This document shows positions 1 through 7,864 of a stretch of DNA of 8,821 bases, piece by piece. Both the position numbers and the translations under genes were made by a program. Source of the DNA: Prevotella sp. (lineage in GTDB: Bacteria > Bacteroidota > Bacteroidia > Bacteroidales > Bacteroidaceae); assembly GCA_017424205.1 (NCBI GenBank), contig JAFPAS010000247.1, forward strand, positions 1 to 8,821, written 5' to 3'. Position 1 is the first letter of the stretch, and every line of letters starts with the position of its first letter. Under the pieces are notes generated by a model. It did not search any database, was not told the DNA's origin, and worked only from the letters and a program-made list of their open reading frames with translations.

Positions 1-821
1 ACAATGTAATAGTCTTCCCAGAAATGCAGGCCGTTCTGCTCAGGACACTCAAATCCGACGCCAGGGCCGCACATCTCAGACATGCCGAACGAGTTGTATG
101 CCTTTACACCCATCATGTCTTCTATGCGGCGACGCTGTTCTTCAGAGTGTGGTTCGGCTCCAATGGCGAGCACATGCAGTTTGGTGTCTTTGCGTGGGTC
201 TACTCCCACCTGGTCCATCACTTCCTTTAGACGTGTGACGTATGATGGTACGGCATGAACGGCTGTAGTGCCGAAGTCGGTCATGAACTTAATCTGACGA
301 AGTGAGTTTCCTGCAGCAGCAGGTACGGTGAGCATTCCGACACGTTCTGCTCCATACTGGAAACCGAGGCCGCCGGTGAACATTCCGTAGCCAGAAGAAT
401 TTTGGAACACGTCGTCAGGGCGCAGTCCTACCATCCATAGGTTGCGTGCCACCTGATTTGCCCACTCGTCGATATCGTTCTGTGTATGGAGTATGACGGT
501 AGGGTTGCCTGTCGTTCCGCTTGAAGAATGCAGACGTATGCAGTCGCGCAGCGGTGCGCTTGCCATGCCGAAAGGATATGTGTCGCGCAGGTCCTGCTTC
601 GTTGTGAATGGTATTTTACGTACGTCGTCAAGCGTCTTGATGTCTTCAGGTTTCAGTCCTGCCTCTTCAAAACGTTTCTTGTAAAACGGTGAATTCATGC
701 AATGCTTCACCGTGGCTTGCAGACGTTCGAGCTGCAATGCTTCGATTTGTTCGCGAGAGAGAGTCTCTTCTTTCTCGTTGAAATATTTGCAGCTGCTGTC
801 TGGTATGTTTTTCTGTGACAT
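1..821 (-). CDS. paaK: Phenylacetate-CoA ligase (aryl-acetate CoA ligase), 3' end outside the window
   Basis: Adenylate-forming enzyme that converts phenylacetate or related aryl acetates (such as indoleacetate), ATP and CoA into the aryl-acetyl-CoA, AMP and PPi, in the cytoplasm. The first 273 residues are visible, and the family is usually about 430 long. The protein starts MSQKNIPDSSCKYFNEKEET. The nucleotide-binding loop SSSGTTGNPTV lies at about residues 99-109, and the family motifs SSGYGMFTGGLGFQYG (142-157), GAEPHSEEQR (221-230) and YNSFGMSEMCGPGVGFECP (242-260) are intact. The C-terminal lid domain is outside the window. The start is the first ATG of the frame; it has no Shine-Dalgarno sequence but an AT-rich leader, as is common in Bacteroidetes. 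It lies 159 bp after iorB on the same strand and is probably co-transcribed with iorAB. The family call is firm; the substrate (phenylacetate, indoleacetate or both) is inferred from the neighbours. Confidence 0.93.
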   Translation of the reverse strand, partial: MSQKNIPDSSCKYFNEKEETLSREQIEALQLERLQATVKHCMNSPFYKKRFEEAGLKPEDIKTLDDVRKIPFTTKQDLRDTYPFGMASAPLRDCIRLHSSSGTTGNPTVILHTQNDIDEWANQVARNLWMVGLRPDDVFQNSSGYGMFTGGLGFQYGAERVGMLTVPAAAGNSLRQIKFMTDFGTTAVHAVPSYVTRLKEVMDQVGVDPRKDTKLHVLAIGAEPHSEEQRRRIEDMMGVKAYNSFGMSEMCGPGVGFECPEQNGLHFWEDYYI

Positions 822-856
822 ATATTATGATAACTATAAATCAAATGTTGGCAAAG

Positions 857-973
857 GGAAAGATAAAAGAGCAAAGATAAAAGAGCAAAGAGCAAAGATG
901 AAAGAGCAAAGAGGGAAGAGTGAAACGGGAATCAGTTATCTTTTATCTTTCCTCTTTCCTCTTTGCTCTTTCC
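857..973. repeat. Short-repeat tract, purine-rich then pyrimidine-rich, between iorB and paaK
   Basis: The tract is built from variants of GATAAAAGAGCAAAGA on the left and their reverse complements on the right. Exact inverted copies are GGAAAGATAAAAGA at 857-870 against 939-952 (14 bp), and AAAGAGCAAAGAG at 880-892 and again 901-913 against 959-971 (13 bp). The two pairings are not nested in order, so several alternative hairpins are possible and not one simple terminator. On the minus strand the tract lies in the spacer between the iorB stop and the paaK start, where it could reduce read-through or protect the iorAB mRNA end. One copy gives TATCTTTG on the minus strand (872-879), matching the Bacteroidetes -7 consensus, but I see no well-spaced -33 box. 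Function is inferred. Confidence 0.7.
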
Positions 974-980
974 TCTGTTC

Positions 981-1550
981 TCATCCCTTCACTCCAAGAT
1001 CGAATGCTTTAAGGTTTGCGTCAACTACGGCTTCGCCCTTTCTTGCGAATACTGTAGCGACAGCCTCGCGAAGCTGTTCTGTGCTTACGATGCCGATATA
1101 CTGAGCAGCCATACCGAGCAGTACGACATTTGCCGAGCGAGCTGAGCCTGCTTCCTTCGCAGCCTGCTCAATGTCGAGTTGCACAACTCGTGGCAGTGAA
1201 GCCAGTTCTTCGAAAAGCTTCTGCTCGTCAGGATAGTTCGGAATATTCACGAATGGTTTGCTGCTTGTAACTATCACGCCGTCTTTAGAGAGATATGGCA
1301 GATAGCGTAGAGCTTCCATCGGTTCCATTGAGATAATTACATCGCAGCATCCCTGAGGTATCAAGTCGCTGTATATCTGCTCGTCAGACAGACGCAGGTT
1401 TGACTGTACGTCGCCTCCGCGCTGGCTCATGCCGTGCACTTCAGCCTGCTTCAGGCTGATGCCTGCCTTTGTTGCTGCTTCGCCTATGATTGTTGCGATA
1501 GAGAGAATGCCTTGTCCTCCCACACCGCAGAGTATGATGTCTTTCTTCAT
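981..1550 (-). CDS. iorB: Indolepyruvate oxidoreductase subunit beta
   Basis: Gamma-type (POR/KOR gamma family) subunit of the indolepyruvate/aryl-pyruvate:ferredoxin oxidoreductase. It works with IorA to convert aryl pyruvate and CoA to aryl-acetyl-CoA and CO2, or the reverse. At 189 residues it is about the normal length for the family. The N-terminal glycine-rich stretch GVGGQGILSIATIIGEAA (9-26) and the signature EVHGMSQRGGDVQSNLR (37-53) are both intact and typical. There is no signal peptide or membrane segment, so it is cytoplasmic. The start ATG is 3 bases after the iorA stop codon, preceded by a strong AAAGGAGG, so translation is very likely coupled to iorA. The stop is followed by the repeat tract and then paaK. 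Confidence 0.95.
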   Translation of the reverse strand: MKKDIILCGVGGQGILSIATIIGEAATKAGISLKQAEVHGMSQRGGDVQSNLRLSDEQIYSDLIPQGCCDVIISMEPMEALRYLPYLSKDGVIVTSSKPFVNIPNYPDEQKLFEELASLPRVVQLDIEQAAKEAGSARSANVVLLGMAAQYIGIVSTEQLREAVATVFARKGEAVVDANLKAFDLGVKG

Positions 1551-1553
1551 TGC

Positions 1554-3149
1554 TTATGCCTCCTTTGCTTTTTTCGCTTCACGTGCGTGTCTTGCAAATG
1601 TCTGTATGCACTCACGGCGCGGTATGATTACGCTTACTCCGTTATATTCTATCTCCTCACGGATGATTCGGGTTATCTCAGGCATATTCTTCGGTAGCGG
1701 TACAACGACGCGCACATGCTCTGGTTCAACACCGAGAGCAATGCAGATAGCCTCGAACTTGTTTGTTCCGGCGCTGTCCTGTCCGCCTGTCATGCCTGTG
1801 GTGAGATTGTCTGATATAACAACAGTGATGTTTGACTTGTCGTTGACAGCATCAAGCAGTCCGGTCATTCCTGAGTGGGTGAAGGTTGAGTCGCCTATCA
1901 CTGCGATGGCAGGGAAGAGGCCAGCATCTGCTGCACCTTTCGCCATTGTTATAGAGGCACCCATATCAACACAACTTGAGAGAGCCTTGAATGGAGGCAA
2001 TGCACCAAGTGTATAACAGCCGATGTCACCGAAGATGCGATGGTCAGGATATTCGGCTGCCACCTCGTTCAGTGCGGCATATACATCGCGATGTCCGCAT
2101 CCCTGACATAACTGTGGCGGACGTGCTGCGATATTCGTAGCAGGAGCAAATCCCTCCTTCACTGCTATGCCCAGCGCCTTAGCCACATTGTCTGGTGTCA
2201 GCTCGCCAGTTCTTGGCAGATGTCCCGTCAGACGTCCGCGTATCGGTGCTTTGTCGCCTATGATGCAGCGTACACCCTCCTCGGCTACAGGCTGTCCGTC
2301 TTCTACAACAAGAATCTCGCTGCATTCTTCTGCCAGTGCCATGATCTTCTCTGCAGGAAGAGGATACTGGCTAATTTTAAGTATGTTGGCATTGTCGCCA
2401 ATGGCTTCCTTTACATAGTTATAGCCTATTCCGCATGCTATGATGCCGAGCGACTTATCGTCAGTGCTTTCAGTCTTATTGAATGGCGAGTTCTCTGACG
2501 CCGCCATCATGTCTTTCTGCTTCTCTATGAGAGTGTCATACTTCTTGCGTGCTATGCCCGGCAGCAGTACCCAGCTGTCTGTGCTTGGCGATAGCGCATT
2601 CTGGCTCTTGGCTTCACCAATGCTTACTGCAGCGCGTGAGTGAGCCAGACGTGTAACGATTCTGAGCATGACAGGTTCGTGCAAAGTCTCTGACAGTTCA
2701 AATGCTGCAGCCATCATGTCGTATGCCTCCTGCTGGTTAGACGGCTCGAGGGCAGGAATGAGTGCAAATTTCGCATAGAAGCGTGAGTCCTGCTCATTCT
2801 GCGAAGAGTGCATTGAAGGGTCGTCGGCTGCCAGCACTACCAGTCCGCCTTTCACTCCAGTAATAGCAGAGTTGACGAATGCGTCGGCGCAGACATTCAT
2901 TCCGACATGTTTCATGCACACCAGCGCACGCTTGCCAGCATAAGACATGCCGAGTGCAGCTTCCATAGCTGTTTTCTCGTTAGTGCACCAGCGTGAGCGT
3001 ACGTTGCGCTCTTTAGCTAAAGGAGAGTTCTGTATGAACTCGGCTATTTCTGTTGACGGGGTTCCTGGATATGCATATACGCCAGAGAGTCCTGCGTTCA
3101 AGGCTCCAAGCGCTATAGCTTCATCTCCGAGAAGAAGTTTCTTTTCCAT
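1554..3149 (-). CDS. iorA: Indolepyruvate oxidoreductase subunit alpha, without the C-terminal ferredoxin domain
   Basis: Thiamine-pyrophosphate subunit of indolepyruvate/aryl-pyruvate oxidoreductase. The N-terminal pyrimidine-binding domain opens with LLLGDEAIALGALNAG and YPGTPSTEIAEF (about 5-38). The central domain includes GIGYNYVKEA and VVEDGQPVAEEG (about 233-292). The C-terminal TPP domain has QLCQGCGHRDVYAAL (346-360), GDIGCYTLGALPPF (374-387) and the TPP/Mg motif that begins GDSTF (419-423) and ends near SDNLTTGMTGGQ (446-457). The protein ends at residue 531 with an Ala/Lys-rich tail. Many family members run to about 600 residues with two CxxCxxCxxxCP-type 4Fe-4S motifs at the C terminus; none is present here. 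I know of similarly short alpha subunits only in general terms, so this may be normal for Bacteroidetes. It is the first gene of iorA-iorB-paaK. The start is supported by the conserved LLLGDEA just after it. Confidence 0.95.
   Translation of the reverse strand: MEKKLLLGDEAIALGALNAGLSGVYAYPGTPSTEIAEFIQNSPLAKERNVRSRWCTNEKTAMEAALGMSYAGKRALVCMKHVGMNVCADAFVNSAITGVKGGLVVLAADDPSMHSSQNEQDSRFYAKFALIPALEPSNQQEAYDMMAAAFELSETLHEPVMLRIVTRLAHSRAAVSIGEAKSQNALSPSTDSWVLLPGIARKKYDTLIEKQKDMMAASENSPFNKTESTDDKSLGIIACGIGYNYVKEAIGDNANILKISQYPLPAEKIMALAEECSEILVVEDGQPVAEEGVRCIIGDKAPIRGRLTGHLPRTGELTPDNVAKALGIAVKEGFAPATNIAARPPQLCQGCGHRDVYAALNEVAAEYPDHRIFGDIGCYTLGALPPFKALSSCVDMGASITMAKGAADAGLFPAIAVIGDSTFTHSGMTGLLDAVNDKSNITVVISDNLTTGMTGGQDSAGTNKFEAICIALGVEPEHVRVVVPLPKNMPEITRIIREEIEYNGVSVIIPRRECIQTFARHAREAKKAKEA
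1559..1566 (-). promoter_or_regulatory. Strong ribosome binding site of iorB, inside the end of iorA
   Basis: On the minus strand AAAGGAGG ends 8 bases before the iorB ATG and is formed by the last Lys-Glu codons of iorA. Most starts in this window lack such a site, and Bacteroidetes use Shine-Dalgarno sequences sparingly. Together with the 3-base gap between stop and start, it points to coupled, near-stoichiometric synthesis of the two subunits. The match could be partly due to the codons themselves. Confidence 0.6.
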
Positions 3150-3382
3150 TGTTCTGTATATATTCTTTTTCTTGTTTCTGCTTCTGTTGTTCCTAATGTA
3201 GTGTCATGTTGCTGGCTATAGGCGGCAGAATGTCGCTTCGTCTGCAACGTTTTCTCTGTAGCCTCAGTATCCGCAACTCACGTTTCTTGTTCGATGCGGC
3301 AGCCTGACATGCTGATAAAGTTTTGGGGGTGTGTATGGTAGATGAGGTGTAAATCTACTTGTTTCTCTCTCTGTTTGCTCTG

Positions 3383-3390
3383 CAAAGTTA
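3383..3390 (-). promoter_or_regulatory. Candidate -7 box of the iorA-iorB-paaK promoter
   Basis: Minus-strand TAACTTTG matches the Bacteroidetes -7 consensus TAnnTTTG and is followed by GCAGAG, a context often seen at such promoters. No TTTG lies at the expected 19-21 bases upstream, so the -33 box is poor or degenerate. If correct, transcription starts near 3376 and leaves a leader of about 226 bases before iorA. No other TAnnTTTG occurs on this strand between 3150 and 3500. Confidence 0.4.
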
Positions 3391-3660
3391 CATAATTTTC
3401 TTCAAGTGTTATAATTGTTTGCTATTTTTTTACACATATGTCAGATTTTTTGCCTTATATGTTGTGATTTTTTCGTTAACGACGTGTATTTTCTTTACAT
3501 TTTGTACTGTTTGGTGGTGTGTGCAGCATAACGTGTTTCTGTACATGACGGAATATTTTCACCTATTTATATAAAGTTCTGACATGTACAAGTACTTAGG
3601 TTTCTGTAATTTTTAGTGGTTTTCTTCACGCAGTTGTGCTGGCAATAAGTAATAGAATAA

Positions 3661-3693
3661 TTAAAGGAGAGCAGATGTTTTGCCCTCCTTTAA
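3661..3693 (-). terminator. Rho-independent terminator of the hybrid two-component regulator
   Basis: A hairpin with arms TTAAAGGAG (3661-3669) and CTCCTTTAA (3685-3693) is extended past one mismatch by GCA/TGC, giving a loop of about 7 bases. On the minus strand it begins 19 bases after the regulator's stop codon and is followed by the T-rich TTATTCTATTACTTATT. It probably separates the regulator transcript from iorA. Confidence 0.75.
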
Positions 3694-3712
3694 CTATACA
3701 TTTCCTTTGTGG

Positions 3713-6700
3713 TTAGTCTTTTTTTATGTTCTTGACAAACTCAGATGGTGTCATTCCGTATTCGTTCTTGAAGTTTTCAGAGAATCGTTTCGGTGAGCTG
3801 TAGCCCACATGATATGCTATTTCAGAGATATTCATCTGTGACTTCTCGAGCAGTTGGTATGCACGTTTCAGTCGTATGGTTCGTATGAAGTCGTGCGGCC
3901 CTTTGCCAGTTATCGTTACAAGTTTCTTATAGAGATTTGTGCGTGACATTCCGAGATCATGCCCGAGTTGCTCTACAGAATATTCTGTGTCTGCAATATG
4001 CTTTTCGACGATGGCTATGGCCTGCTCTACGAATTTCTCGTCAAGTGGAGTGATGGTTATCTCGCTTGGCGCCACTTCTATCTTCTGCCGGAATGTGCGG
4101 TGGCTGGTGGCAGTCCAGTCAATGAATTTCTGCACACGAAGTCGGAGATGTTCGATGTTGAACGGCTTTGTGATATAGTCGTCAGCCCCCTGCTGCAGTC
4201 CTTCTACTATTGACATATCTGCCGACTTTGCAGTGAGAAGTATGACAGGGATGTGCGACCACTTGATATCTGTTTTTATTTTCTTGCATAGTTCGAGTCC
4301 GTCAATCTTCGGCATCATGATGTCACTGACGACCAGATTGACAGTGTTCTTGCGGAGCATCTGTAGAGCTTCTTCTCCGTCAGCGGCTGTCAGTACGTTG
4401 TATTCTGTACTGAGGCTGTCGGCAATGAAGGTGCAGAGGTCGCGGCTGTCGTCGGCTACGAGGATAGTAAAGCGAGAGTTGGTCTTTGATTCAGACGATG
4501 CTGTGCTATCGTTGTCAGTCGCATCTGCATTGTCATCCGTTGTGTTATTGGTGTCTTCAGGGGTGCCGATACAGTTCTTTGGCAGCGAGACAGTGAATAC
4601 GGAGCCGCAAGGCGAATTGTCGGTGATGGTGACAGAACCGCCGTGGAGTTTTACGTATTCTTTCACGATATGCAGTCCGATGCCGCTTCCTGCGCTATGG
4701 CTCTCGTTGTCAGCCTGATAGAAGCGCTGGAAGATACGTTCCTTGTCTTCGTCGGCTATGCCTTGTCCGCTGTCAGAGACAATAATCTTGATATTGTCGT
4801 CGTCGTGTTCGAGCAGTACGCAGATAGTGCCATTATCTGGCGTAAACTTGAAAGCGTTGCTCAGAATGTTGTACATTATCTTATTTATCTTCTCCGCATC
4901 GATGACAACATATAGTTTTTCGACATCAGGATGGTACTGGAAAGTCATCTTACGGTCAGCGGCATAGTCAGCGAAAGAATGACATATCTCAGCCAGATAG
5001 TGGACGATTTCAATAGACTGCGTATGCAACGACTCAGCTCCGATGTCAAGACGGCGGAAGTCAAGGAGCATGTTTACCTGGTTATATAGCAGCTGCACAT
5101 TCTTATGCATCATTTTCAGGCGTTTTTTGATGTCGTCATTGAGCGGCTCTTCAAGAAGAGTCTGCAGCGGACTGATAATGAGCGTGAGCGGTGTGCGAAG
5201 GTCATGGCTGATATTAGTGAAGAATCTCAGCTTCATGTCAGACATCTGTACCATCTGCTGTTGCTCTATTCTTGCCTGCTGTTCGGCTATGTGCTGCTGC
5301 TGGCGTCGCTTTGCTCTCATCCAGAGCAGATATGCCAGAAGAATAGCAAGGGTGATGTAGAGTGTTATCATCGGCCATGACAGGTAGAACGGAGGAGAGA
5401 CAATAATCTCTAGTTCTGATGTGTCGCCCCACTCGCCGTCTTCTCCGCAAGCTTTTACTTCGAATACGTAGCGGCCTGCAGGAAGAGAATAGAAGCTCAC
5501 GTTGTTGTCACTTGTGTTTATCCATTCATCATGAAGACCCTTCAGACGATAAGAATATATGACACGATGTGCGGAGATAAGATTGCCAGTAAAGAAATTG
5601 ATTACCACCTGAAGGTCGTTGTGCTTTAGGCGTAAAGGCGTCTCGCCCCATGATGCACCTTCTTCCAGAACAGCTACGCTGTCGCCTATGCATATATCAG
5701 TGAAGAAGGTTTGCAGCTTTTCGCTCTGTGTAAGAGCATGTGATGAGATGACGTGGGTATATCCGTTCTTTCCACCCATGTATACTTCGCCATTGCTGTC
5801 GTGTGTTGCGGCGTATGCATTAAAGAACTCAATCTGTATGCCTTCGCTATCAGTATAGTTGCGTACATGGAATGAAATATCGTTATTTCCCTGGTGTGTG
5901 GTCTGTATGCAAGACATACCGCGTGATGTGCTCACCCAGATATTGCCATTAGCATCGTTCGTAATAGCTTTGATATTTGTATCGATCAGTCCGGTGCTGC
6001 TATCTAAATAATAGATGCTGTCAGTCTTCTGGTCGAATATGCTGATGCCCGTCATGTGTCCTATCCAGAGCATGTGTCTCTTCCTGTCGAAATGAAGCGG
6101 ACCGATATATTGCTGCAGTAATTTCTGTGTGCCTTTGTTGTTGCCGTATATTATCTCGCTTTCTCTTGTCGCAGGGTCGTAAACCATTATTCCGTAGTAT
6201 GTTCCGCAGTATATCTTTCCGTGGTTATCTTTCGCGATAGATGTTCCGGAATATGTATGGTTGTTGCTGCTGAACACTTCGCCAGAGCCTTTAGAAATGT
6301 CAAAACGTGCTACGGGCTCAAATACTGAGGTATACCAGATGTTTCCGAATCCGTCCTCACACATCTGCCATACGCTATTGTGCGGCAGAGTGCCGTTTTC
6401 TGCTGTGTATGATTTCTCTATTTTCTTGCCGTTCATTCTGAGCAGACCGGCATTATATGTACCCACCCACATGGTACCTTTGCGGTCTTCGAGCAGAGAA
6501 GATATTGTGATATTTGGCACTTCCGTTTTTTCGATAGTGCCGTCTTTGTGCTCTATGTATAGACCGTTTCCGTCAGTGCCGAGCCATAAGTCTCCATTTC
6601 GGTCGAAAAGCATTGTGCTTATGTCGCTATGGAAGTCGTTTCTATGACGGAAGAGATTATATCGCATGTTGCAGTAAGATATTCCGGAGTTCTGGTGTCC

Positions 6701-7702
6701 CAGCCAGATTGTTCCCTGCCGGTCAGCTGTTATGCATGTGATATTGTCTGATGCAACAGACGAAATGTCACCGTCATTATGTCTCAGATTCTCGAAATGT
6801 CCATTGCTTTTATTAAATAGGAAAAGTCCTCTATGGTCTGTTGCAATCCATAAATTTTCCTGTCCGTCGTCGAAAACCTTCCTTATAGCGTTGCTTTCAG
6901 ATGCGTTCAGAGTTGACGATTGCGTGGTGTTGTCAGGAAGGTAGAACATTGTGGCGTTGCTGGTTCCGAGCGAAGGCATATAACAAATATGTTCGCTCAC
7001 CATTGAGTATATCCACATCAGACCGTCAGTGTCGATGTATATGCGCAGATGTCCCTTGTCGGCAGTGAATATATCGGGTATTGAGATGCGACGCGCTTTC
7101 TGAGAACGGCTGCTAAAATGCCATACGCTTGTGCCATCGGTCATATACACTTCGCCGTCGTGAATATCAGCATGCAGAGTGCGTATGTCTTCTATATCGA
7201 TTTCTGAACGCCATCGTCTGACGGGAGCATTGCTGCCAATATTCTTGTATTCGATGCTGTCTTTACTGATGAGCCATATTGATCCGTCGGCGTCAGTGCA
7301 CAATTTGAATTCCTTGCTGAGGCTGAATCCGAGATTATTAAGATACTCGGTGTTGTCAGTGTCAAAATGATTTGTGCGATAGTCATATCTCGCAAGCGGT
7401 ATGCTGCCCTCAATCCATAAATTACCTAGAGCATCCTCCTGTATGTTGTTGATGTTTATAGCAGCTTTCTCTCTGTCGTTATTGTAGTTGTAGTAAGTCT
7501 TTATGCTGTATCCGTCATATCGGTTCAGTCCGTGTGCCGTTCCTGTCCATAGCAATCCTCTGTTGTCTATGTGCATGATATTGACCGAATTGTTTGACAA
7601 ACCGTCATGAGTTCCCAGTTTGTAGAACCGGAAATCCTGTCCGAAGGCGGTGCAATGGCATAATATCAGTATTGTTAGTAAAAAAGTAGTGAGATGCTTC
7701 AT
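3713..7702 (-). CDS. Hybrid two-component system protein (sensor kinase, receiver and AraC-type regulator in one chain)
   Basis: One-protein signalling system of the Bacteroidetes HTCS family, 1329 residues, near the usual length. A signal peptide (about 1-21, ending HCTAFG) is followed by a periplasmic sensor of two-component-regulator propeller repeats (about 22-665). I count about 14 repeat units of the form D..G.LW.GT..GL..YD, enough for two seven-bladed propellers. A Y_Y_Y domain (about 690-768) and a membrane helix (about 772-794) lead into a Gln-rich coiled coil. The kinase has H833 in FFTNISHDLRTPLTLI, N-box N945/N949, DSGQGI (977-982) and GSGIGL (1005-1010). A Thr/Asp/Asn-rich linker (1047-1076) precedes the receiver, with acidic D1084/D1085, phospho-acceptor D1127 (SDIMMPKIDG), T1157 and K1179. 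The C-terminal AraC-type helix-turn-helix is at about 1225-1325. All catalytic residues are present. Such proteins usually sense a glycan fragment and activate an adjacent polysaccharide utilisation locus; none is visible here, so ligand and targets are unknown. Confidence 0.96.
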   Translation of the reverse strand: MKHLTTFLLTILILCHCTAFGQDFRFYKLGTHDGLSNNSVNIMHIDNRGLLWTGTAHGLNRYDGYSIKTYYNYNNDREKAAININNIQEDALGNLWIEGSIPLARYDYRTNHFDTDNTEYLNNLGFSLSKEFKLCTDADGSIWLISKDSIEYKNIGSNAPVRRWRSEIDIEDIRTLHADIHDGEVYMTDGTSVWHFSSRSQKARRISIPDIFTADKGHLRIYIDTDGLMWIYSMVSEHICYMPSLGTSNATMFYLPDNTTQSSTLNASESNAIRKVFDDGQENLWIATDHRGLFLFNKSNGHFENLRHNDGDISSVASDNITCITADRQGTIWLGHQNSGISYCNMRYNLFRHRNDFHSDISTMLFDRNGDLWLGTDGNGLYIEHKDGTIEKTEVPNITISSLLEDRKGTMWVGTYNAGLLRMNGKKIEKSYTAENGTLPHNSVWQMCEDGFGNIWYTSVFEPVARFDISKGSGEVFSSNNHTYSGTSIAKDNHGKIYCGTYYGIMVYDPATRESEIIYGNNKGTQKLLQQYIGPLHFDRKRHMLWIGHMTGISIFDQKTDSIYYLDSSTGLIDTNIKAITNDANGNIWVSTSRGMSCIQTTHQGNNDISFHVRNYTDSEGIQIEFFNAYAATHDSNGEVYMGGKNGYTHVISSHALTQSEKLQTFFTDICIGDSVAVLEEGASWGETPLRLKHNDLQVVINFFTGNLISAHRVIYSYRLKGLHDEWINTSDNNVSFYSLPAGRYVFEVKACGEDGEWGDTSELEIIVSPPFYLSWPMITLYITLAILLAYLLWMRAKRRQQQHIAEQQARIEQQQMVQMSDMKLRFFTNISHDLRTPLTLIISPLQTLLEEPLNDDIKKRLKMMHKNVQLLYNQVNMLLDFRRLDIGAESLHTQSIEIVHYLAEICHSFADYAADRKMTFQYHPDVEKLYVVIDAEKINKIMYNILSNAFKFTPDNGTICVLLEHDDDNIKIIVSDSGQGIADEDKERIFQRFYQADNESHSAGSGIGLHIVKEYVKLHGGSVTITDNSPCGSVFTVSLPKNCIGTPEDTNNTTDDNADATDNDSTASSESKTNSRFTILVADDSRDLCTFIADSLSTEYNVLTAADGEEALQMLRKNTVNLVVSDIMMPKIDGLELCKKIKTDIKWSHIPVILLTAKSADMSIVEGLQQGADDYITKPFNIEHLRLRVQKFIDWTATSHRTFRQKIEVAPSEITITPLDEKFVEQAIAIVEKHIADTEYSVEQLGHDLGMSRTNLYKKLVTITGKGPHDFIRTIRLKRAYQLLEKSQMNISEIAYHVGYSSPKRFSENFKNEYGMTPSEFVKNIKKD

Positions 7703-7769
7703 GGTTTTCCTTTTCTATATTGTAAGGATGTTTTGCTGTGTATTCAGATTATTGTTAAAGTCGCATTTG

Positions 7770-7801
7770 CAAAGATATGAAAAACATTCTATACTACCAA
7801 A
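7770..7801 (-). promoter_or_regulatory. Promoter of the hybrid two-component regulator gene
   Basis: On the minus strand TTTG (7798-7801) and TATCTTTG (7770-7777) are separated by exactly 20 bases, a full match to the Bacteroidetes -33/-7 promoter. The start of transcription would be near 7763, about 60 bases upstream of the regulator's ATG. The leader ends in AAAAGGAAAACC, at best a weak ribosome binding site. Confidence 0.68.
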
Positions 7802-7864
7802 GAAGATAAGGAAAAAAATCAAGAAAGCCTAATAATTTGTTGTAAACACACGAAAAGAGTGGTG

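Larger units (their letters stand above)
3150..3712. other. Intergenic region: iorA leader and promoter, AT-rich spacer, regulator terminator
   Basis: This 563-base stretch has no convincing gene. From right to left it holds the terminator of the regulator gene (3661-3693), an AT-rich spacer (about 3400-3660) with no RNA gene or element that I recognise, a likely iorA promoter near 3383, and about 226 bases of potential iorA leader. The open frames on the plus strand here are short, rich in Phe and Leu, lack family features and are probably chance. On the minus strand a frame running across 3201-3296 encodes a basic Arg/Lys-rich stretch, but it has no ATG start, so I do not call it a gene. 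Confidence 0.6.

Noticed and set aside
697..1104. 135-codon plus-strand open frame across the repeat tract
   Set aside because: It overlaps paaK and iorB on the other strand, and its Lys/Arg/Glu repeats are simply the translated repeat tract.
1429..2016. 195-codon plus-strand open frame
   Set aside because: It is antisense to iorB and iorA, whose frames are clearly conserved protein families.
3201..3296. Basic Arg/Lys-rich minus-strand reading frame in the iorA leader
   Set aside because: It looks like a possible leader peptide, but there is no ATG at its start and only a TTG would serve; kept out without conservation data.
3359..3574. 71-codon plus-strand open frame in the intergenic region
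   Set aside because: Phe/Leu/Tyr-rich translation of T-rich DNA, no ribosome binding site or family resemblance.
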